From contig NC_088777.1 of NCBI RefSeq assembly GCF_954871325.1, positions 47,531,366-47,595,365 on the forward strand: a stretch of DNA of 64,000 bases, written 5' to 3'. The DNA is from Gordionus sp. m RMFG-2023 (lineage: Eukaryota; Nematomorpha; Gordioida; Chordodea; Parachordodidae). Below, one piece after another: positions 24,101 through 33,100 of the stretch (position 1 is the first letter of the stretch; each line of letters opens with the position of its first letter). A program made the position numbers and the translations under genes. The notes beneath the pieces are model-generated. The model saw only the letters and a program-made list of their open reading frames with translations. It did not search any database and had not been told where the DNA came from.

Positions 24101-27100
24101 AGGGTCTTAAGGATAATAGTACCATGTCGTTAAGACTCCAGAAGTGGAATATTACATTAGGAGGATATGATTTTAATATAAAGTATAAAGCCGGTAAATA
24201 TAATGTTGTTCCTGATTGCCTTTCGAGATTACCACAAGAATGTCGTGATGAAACTATTGAAAATGTAACCATTATAAGTGAATATGAGGATTTACCTATT
24301 AACTTTGATCAAATTCGTGATGAAACTTTGAAAGATACGGAATTAAAACAAGTCATAAATGATATTAATAACAACAGACCTATAATGAATAATATTTATA
24401 AAAACATTGAATTAGAATTAAGTATAATTAAAGATTGTCTTTACAAAAGCAATAAAATCATAATTCCGTCTTCTATGAGAAAAACTATACTACAGTCATT
24501 ACATGAAGGTCACTTGGGAGCAGGAAAAATCAAATCCTTAGCCAAAGATTACATGTGGTGGCCTAGTATAAATAATGATATCGTTATGGAAGTGAAAAGT
24601 TGTGACGATTGTAATATATATCACGATAATCCTATAAAGATACAAAAACCATGGGTTTCGGCAACCAAACCGTTTGAAAGGATACATATAGATTATGCGG
24701 GTCCGTTCTTCACAAAAAATTGGTTGATAATAGTCGATGCCTACAGCAAATTTCCAATTATTATTCCTGTTAAAAATATTACGACTGATGTTACTTTAAA
24801 AGAAATCTTTAAAACTATTTCGCTATATGGAATACCTGAAACTATAGTTACTGATAACGGCACTAACTTTACGAGTAACGATTTTGAAAAATTTTGCAAC
24901 AATTTTGGTATTAAACATGTGCTTACATCTGCTTATCACCAGCAATCCAATGGCCAGGTTGAACGCATGGTTAGAACGTTCAAAACACATATGAAAAGGA
25001 ATATTAAAATAGACCCAGATATCGCACTTAGCAAATTTTTACTTAATTACAGAAATACGCGTAATGATACTACAGGAGTTACACCATCACAGAGAATGTT
25101 TAATCGAGATATTAGAGTTAAACGGGACTTATTAAAACCGATGGAGGAGAAGGATAAACGTTACTTTACCACGAAATAGAACTTTTAACGTAGGAGATTT
25201 TGTTTGGTATAAATTACAAGGTGATGATAAATGGTGCAAAGGTATTATCACACATAAAGAAAGTGATATGATGTTCCAAATTAAGACTGAGAAAGGTATT
25301 TTGAGGAGACATTTAGATCAAATAAGAATTAGAAACTGTTTTAACACAATTATTAACTATGACTCTAAGGATTCTTTTAAGGAGGGAAGTATGGACAAAA
25401 ATATAAAAATTACTGATAATAACGATATAACACCTATCTCTAGACCTGTGCGAATTAAAAAAAAACCTGCTTATTTAAAAGACTATGTAACTTAAAATAT
25501 AAAATAAATATTAAATTGTATAAACTAAATTAAAAATTAAAACGCTCATATTAAAACACAAAAAATTAAAACGCTAAAAATATAACAATCTTATTGATTT
25601 ATCATTCTTCATTTATTCTTATGATGAACTATTATTTCTTATTCGCAACTTATTTATGATAATAACAATTTTGGAAAAATGATAATAACAATTGAGTACT
25701 ATCAAACAAGCTATGATTAATGGAGACAATTTACGATATGGATATCAAGCTTGTGATTAAACAAACCAACGTGCAAAATCGAATTGATCAAACCAACGAT
25801 TGGGACAAGCCAACGTTATGATGATTTGTGATACAACTTGATTACCAAAAAGCTAAACCACTTGGACAACAAACTCTCTGTGTCTTCTCCGATGAAATTA
25901 TCAGAAGAGGGAGAATGTTGCGAATTCAAATTGTGAATTCAAATCTAACCTTTTATTTTTATATTACATTTTATGAATTCAAATTTATCTTTTCAATTTA
26001 ACTTTTTATTTTTGTAATTCAACTTATATTACTTATTATTTTTAGTAACCTTACTTTTTGTTTTTATATATATTCTAATTTATATTTTAGAAAATGTATA
26101 TATACCTTAAGAAAAGAAAAAGAAATTAGTTAATAAAATATATTTTTTATTTAATAAAGTTAATAAAACATATTTATTATTCACCGGCACATATTCATGT
26201 TATTCTACAAATACAACTACTCATATTGCTGCCTACTTATTAGACTCCAATATCAAGGACACCATCTCACAAAAAATTAATACGATGAAGGATAAAAGAT
26301 CTAGGAATTTTACAAAATGGTGATAATCAAGCCATCTTAAGTTAGCGTTCATTATTATTTACGATTAATTAAAAACATAGATTAATTAAAAACATAAAAG
26401 AAAATGATTAATCGATTAACCAGAAAACCACTCTGCCAAAGAAAGTGAAAACGAAACAACATTTCAAGAATGAATCTAAATATTATCAAATTTAATAATA
26501 TGCATGAATATATTTTATATATGTTATTATATTATTTATATATATATACATATATACATATACATAATAAAGTCACGATATTCGACCAGTCAAATATCGA
26601 CTAAAATGGTATTTGAACTCAAATACCCAACCATAGGTGTATTGATATAACAGTATTACCCTTTTGATTTTCGCTTTTTATTTCCAACACATATTCTGAT
26701 AATAAGGTACCATTAACACATTTGTATAATAAAAATTTATAATACACGCATAATTTATTATCCTCATTTAAATTATAGCTCATCAAAACAAAAAAACACA
26801 TCACTCAAATAAGATATTGTTTTTTTTATTTTCTCTTAGGGTGTTCGTCCAATCCAAACTCCATTTCGTAAATTTCTATATTAAATAAAAATAAATTTTT
26901 GACTTTGTTTATGTCTCTTGATTGTAATTTTGATAAATAATAGAAGGAAGAAGTAAAATCATGGCTAAATCAATTTTTATTTCCCCTTTTTGGGATTGGT
27001 GATTAAAGATTTATTTTATGAAAATTTGGTTATCCCTAAATAAAAAAATCGAGTTTGAATAGTAACTGTTGATTCCTCCTCCAAAATTTGAACGTTTATT

Positions 27101-30100
27101 CATCTCTGATAAAGATAATTAGGTCTATAATAGACGATTAACTAAGATCGACCCACTGCAGGTCGCGGTGATCTCTGGGCCACCACCAAATTAAAAGATA
27201 GATAAAAAATTGACCCTCAGAGTTTGGTGATTCTCTGACCTGACGTCCTATAAATTCTTTTGCTCTTTTGACGTTTTTTTAAAATAATATTAAGATTATT
27301 TGCCTATGACTAAGGTCACGCCATTACCGTGCCTGAATTCAGTTCCAGTTCATGCGTAACGTGTGAAAGTAAAATTGAGAACTGGCACTATTAAGATCAC
27401 ACTATTAAGAAGTATTTCTTTTTTTATACAAATAAAAAACTAATAAGTTAATTTTATTGAACAAAATTAAAATAATTGTTGATCTATATATATTTAACCA
27501 TCTATATTAATACAAAATGATATTTAAGGGGTATATATAACAATATTAATTTATAAAAATTAATCACCACATAAATGTTATTTATCTCTATTTAGTATTA
27601 ATGCAATAGTAAACCTATTATTAACGATAGCCAATGAAATAAATGATAATAACAAGGCTTACTAATTATTTACGTTATTACAGAATGTTGAGATTTATCA
27701 ATACCTCAACATTTTCAAAATTTTTATAGTCAAAACAATCAGTAACCTTTTTTAAAATTGTTTCCTATATATATAATATTTTTTAATTATGTAATTTAAC
27801 TTCTAATATTATGCAATTATATTGACCTCCATAATATAATATTAAATGTAGAAAAGTTATTATAATATAATATACAAATAACGTAACCTTTAAAATATAT
27901 AACGTAACCTTTAAAATATTATAAGATATTCAAATATAACAAAAATTAAATTTGTTTTTAATTATTGCCCAATGCATTCTAATTTGTAAATAATAGTTTT
28001 TTAGCCAGCATATCGATATATTTAATTATATAAAATATGCTACTATTTCTGTGAATTATGTCATAATATTAAGAAACCTAACTTTATGATGATAAGTTAT
28101 TTTGATCAGTTTTAATTTATTTAAATTAGGCATTATAAGGTGCAATTTATACAACTAAAATTTAATTTAGATTATCACATAATTGATTAGATTAGATTTA
28201 CAAATTTTTTCAAAAAAAATTGATAACGAGATTTTAATCATTGTTTGTTCGCAAAATTTGGATTTAAAATTAAAATTATACATATTTTAATTTAATTTAA
28301 TTGTAATCCAATTAAATTTATATATATTATATTACAATTAATTATATTCTTTACTTTATGTTTATTGATTTTGTATCTCCCCATTATTACATCTAATATT
28401 CTATAAATATAAAGATGAGCTCTTGAAATGAAACTAAATATCTCTTTCAATTAGCATTACAAATATTAGAGTTTGTAATTAAAATTACCTTGAAGTTAAG
28501 TTATATAACATTAATGTTGCCATATTTTAATATTAATAAATTTTAAGTTCATGTCACGAAAATTTTTATTATTGATTAAATTTCTTCAAATACATTAGGC
28601 CTTTTATATTAAAATGTCATAACCCATCTATCTGATTCTGATATGTGAGACAGAAATCTCGTATATCAAGATCATACTTTACACTAGTTCTGAATATTTT
28701 TTATTAAATGTCCAGTTCTTAGAAAAAAAAGAGATTTTTGATTCTTTTGACACCGTTATGATGTTCTAGATCCAGTTCTAAACTGTCAAAGCAAGTAAAA
28801 AATAATAATAAATAAACTAATCCTGTTTCCTATTTCCGGAAAATCGAAAATGGGTTCTGATTCTCAGATATTTAAAAAAAAGGAGTTAGGTAATATTTTT
28901 CTCATTTCCGGTTCCGAACTCTCCTGAAAAATCTTTTTTGAATTGAAAAATAAATAATTTGATTTAAAAAAAATATATTAATCTTTTTGGTTTATTGTAA
29001 TGTTTTTACTTTGTTGATTCTCATTTTGGATTTTTTTTCTGTAGGGGGGGGGGGGGGTCTGTGCCTTGCACGTACATAAAATAATACTTTTTTTATAAAA
29101 AATATTCTATATTTATCATGTGATATTTAAAACAAATTTTTATTTACCTAGGGTGTTGGAACAACGGTGTCTCGCGCCATTGTTGTCAATGCAGCTCAAT
29201 TAGCAACTTATTCTCAAGCCAAACAACTCTTAATACAAAGTTTTTTTTTTTTAAAAAAGGATTAAAACATAATGATTTAAAGATATAGAGTGTAAGTTAA
29301 ATGTCTGATAGTAGCCCCTAAATTCAATCCAAAAATAATTTTCTAAGATTTTAAGGGGGGGGGGGGGGTTGAATCAGTGAATCCCCAATATTACCACTCT
29401 GAGTTCCATTGTCGAGGGTTTAAAGAATTTTTTTTATAGATTCTAAGAATATATGTATATGTATATATATATAATTTTCTTCTACACTTTATAGATGGTA
29501 AATATTTTGGCGATAATATAACAACCCATTTTGTCGCCAGCATGATAAGCGGCCTCGCCACTACACTTGCGTCCATGCCGATCGATATGGCTAAAACTAG
29601 GTATGGTTTATTATGATTATACTATTTCTTAAAATTTACACTTTTATAAAACTATTGGCCATATTTGGATGTTTTTTTTTTTTTTAGTAAGTAATAAAAA
29701 TTGTTTTATCTTGAGCTTTTTAAGATTAATGATATGGGTTAATCTGAGACGACACTAAAAAAAAATCAGCTGTAAATGAAAATTATTAGACGCTTGGCGT
29801 CGTGGCAGTTTTTATTGGCATTCTATATTGAGGCCTTGATTCCCAGCGTTAACATGAAAAAATAAAATGGCTGAAATGTTAAACCCAAGCTAAGCACGTC
29901 TCATTGTCGAAAAAAAAATCTTCTTTTTTTTTAAAAAAAAATGGCGAATAATTTTTAAATTTTTAAAACGATATTATATATAACAATTAATATCATGGTT
30001 TAAAGCTGGACTGTTAGAGACAGCAATGATTGGGATAAAGCCCGCGGAAAAAAAAACTAAAGAATTATAATTCGCGAAAGAAAAAAAATATATAGAAATA

Positions 30101-33100
30101 AAAGACTTCGTAAAATAAATCTTGTCCTTATATTATAGATCTTAGACCGCCCAGAGTAGTGTTGTTAGACGGCCTGATTTGAGCCGATTTTTAAAAGCAG
30201 CTAACTCTATTATTCAGAAAAATATAATGCTAGCCTGAATATTTTGCTCATAGATGGTACCAAGGTTTGGAGAACTATTAGTGAAATCTCAAAGAATGGA
30301 ATGGGCAATATTTTTCTGGCTAAAATATTGAGTTCGCCGTTTTTAAAAATCGGCACAAATCTAGCCGTTTAACAACACTAGGGCCTATATTTGAAAAAAA
30401 ATCGGGCCTAGCAGGGTTGAGCTTGTTTTGAAATAAAAATTGATATATTTGAAAAAAATTATTTACGAGAAATGGCCGCATATTTTTTTTTTTATTTGTA
30501 GACTGATCAAAAATGTCGATTATATTTAGCTTAAATAATAAAATAAAAATGCAAAACTATAATTGAAAGCGAAGAATTAATTTCTATATTAAAATAAATT
30601 CGGGCCGGGCTTTTTGGGAGGGCTGGGCCATATAAAAATATATAAAATAATGGTTTTCGTCACTGCTTTGTGTCAAGATGGAATTCATAAATATAAATCA
30701 GGATTAGGATGCAGCGAATTTAATATTTTTATTTTTAAAATAATTTAAAAATGCCAAAATTTTTGCCATATGACCCCGGTCTTCCGAGCCCTGACAAATT
30801 GTTAAAATATATTAGAAGAAGTCTGAATTTGGAAGAAAAAAAATTTATATTTTAAAGGAAATTTTGACTACTTTCGACAAATTTTAAGTCGATAAAGAAA
30901 ATAGATTATCACATAGCCTAATGGTAGGCCTTTAAAGTTATATAATGTTGAATATTGTTAATACCGGAAATGGTGGTTCAGCTCAACTTTAGGAGAAGTT
31001 AATCATTGGTCTATTGCAAATATTCTTAATAAATATTTGATATTAATCAATAATTGTAATATAAGTCAAAAACTATCAAATATTTTATTTTTAATATTTA
31101 AAAGAATAATTATTTATGATGTGGAAAAGAATATTTTGGGATGAGAAGGGGACTTTGTTTGATTTCTTTGATGAATTGAATTTCTCAAAAAAACTAAAAA
31201 AATACAAATCAATTTTTTATAATTTATTGGACAAAATTTTATTTATATTAAATGAGTATTTAGGTATTTTATATTTGATTCTCATAATGACACTGAGGGT
31301 AACTTTCTGCTAACCTTTTGATAATGGTTGCATAGGATGATAGGAAAAAATACTATTTCGCTTTGATCAAAATCAAGTTCATGATGATATGAATTTTATT
31401 CATAATATTGAGTACTACACCACCAGAAAAAAACAAACATTTTTTCTAATTTTAAGAAAACCAATCATTTTAGTTTTAAAACAAAATATGTTCTAAATCT
31501 GCAAAATTTATTAAAACTAACTTTTATATCAATATGAGTTTCTTTGAAATTATATGATATTCCTTTTATGATTGATTGCGTAGAATGAAGTATTTTCTTC
31601 AATTGGTTCTCTCTTTTAACCTTTATGTTGATTGATATAAAACCGTTTGTACTAGGAATCGTACGCCTCCTTTTATCGGATACATGGAATTTTCCAGATA
31701 ATATCTAAAATACAATCTTGAAAAACGTTTCCAGTCTTTGTTATATTTGGATTGGATAAAACACCCATTTTCTTGACCAATTTTATTGCTATCCTAGAAA
31801 ATTCTTTTTGTTTTTAAGGTCCAAGAATTTGGTAAAACCGTCAATATCTGAATTTATTTTCACTTTCGAGGATGTGGTTGTTTCAAATTTATCTATTCAA
31901 TTGCTTAATGATTTCACATAAATTTTCAAAAAATTTTTAAAACATATTTCTTAATTTTTTTTTATGTCAGGTAAATGCAAATTTTATCGTTAAATGATTT
32001 ATTCTGTATTAATCATCCAAGGAAGTTTTAGTTATTTTAACGAAGAGAGAAATTCAATTGGTCAAATAAATTAACCAAAGTTCCCTCACCCCTAATATAA
32101 AAAAAAATACTTTTTTTTCAGATCATAAATAGCTAATTTTTTAAATATTTACGATTAATATCAATATCAAATATTAAAAATATTAGCACTAGATTAATGA
32201 CCGAAATGCCACATCTCCTAAACTTGAGCTTAACATTTATTCATTAATCCTATATCTGTTTGTTACGTAAAAAAAAATGTCCGATTTGATTTTATAATCA
32301 TTTCCGGTTTTTGACATAAATTTTTTTAAAAACTAGTTAGCAAGCTCGATCCAAATTTTTTTTAGATATTTTGTCCGCCCAATCCGGTTCAAAGTTATTT
32401 TAAGAGTTTGGGTTAGTAGGGAGATGAGAGATTTACGCCAAATTGCCAATTCGCAAGAAATAAAAGCTATATTTTTTTCTTATTTATACGCATTTTCCGA
32501 GTCGATAGAAAGTTACGAAGGAGAAATATATTAACGAAGTTAATTTTTCGCCCAATATTTTTAATTTGAAGATTCGATGGAGGTATTAATAAAATTTTTT
32601 TATAATTTTTATTGTTTTGTTTAGATTCAAATATAATCGATTTACTTGTACGCAAAGCAGCCAAATTTAATGCAATCCTAGACTGTGCAATTCTCTTAAT
32701 CATTTCTTTTTTTTATAATGTTTACCTAGGTCTACGCAATTACATGTCTATAGAACAAGGATGCCAATTCCATTTGCTAATACATTCATGAAAAACAAAT
32801 TATTTGTCTGGGAGGGAAATAAATCCGAAATAAAAAAATAAACTATTTTCTGAATGAAAGTTTATAACCCTAAAGATATTTACATGATATAGACAAGAAT
32901 ACAAAAAAAAAACTTATGATAATGATTTAATTGCAGATAAAAAGGAAGATGATGATGCTAAGATGGAGCTATATACAGTAGATGGGAATCTAATTGGCAT
33001 ATATTATCGAACTCATAAAATTCAATATATTTTTTTTTCAAAATATCCTTAAGTTATATGTGTGGACGCAACGTTTTTGTTAAATAATGTCAGTCTTCAT

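Larger units (their letters stand above)
20922..25915 (+). mobile_element. Plus-oriented internal copy of the Ty3/gypsy element
   Basis: A leader, the small ORF (21093-21329), gag (21404-22432), pol (22429 to about 25495) and a 3' non-coding stretch ending in the polypurine tract beside the right LTR. It is oriented the same way as the outer LTRs, so it is the copy those LTRs belong to. It is a fossil that looks near-whole, with perhaps one or two breaks. Confidence 0.88.
14035..26209 (+). mobile_element. 12.2-kb composite Ty3/gypsy LTR insertion
   Basis: A young fossil unit bounded by two identical, same-orientation LTRs (TG...CA, 294 bp each) and a 5-bp duplication, sitting in intron 5 of the carrier. 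In order it holds: left LTR (14035-14328); a primer-site-like TGGTGCC and short leader; a diverged minus-oriented LTR piece and internal piece of a related element (about 14386-14725); a minus-oriented LTR (14726-15006) and minus-oriented internal region (15007-19930); a spacer with a minisatellite; a plus-oriented internal region (about 20922-25915) ending in the purine tract agaagagggagaa; and the right LTR (25916-26209). The two internal regions are near-identical inverted copies. Each looks close to whole, with perhaps one or two breaks. Identical outer LTRs imply a very recent insertion. Confidence 0.9.

Noticed and set aside
14035-26209. An envelope gene in the LTR element
   Set aside because: No open frame with a signal peptide or membrane anchor lies between pol and the LTR in either copy.
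26215-26330. Protein-like stretch just right of the LTR insertion, possibly continuing 13900-14034
   Set aside because: Too short and no recognisable motif; a decayed LINE tail is possible but cannot be supported.
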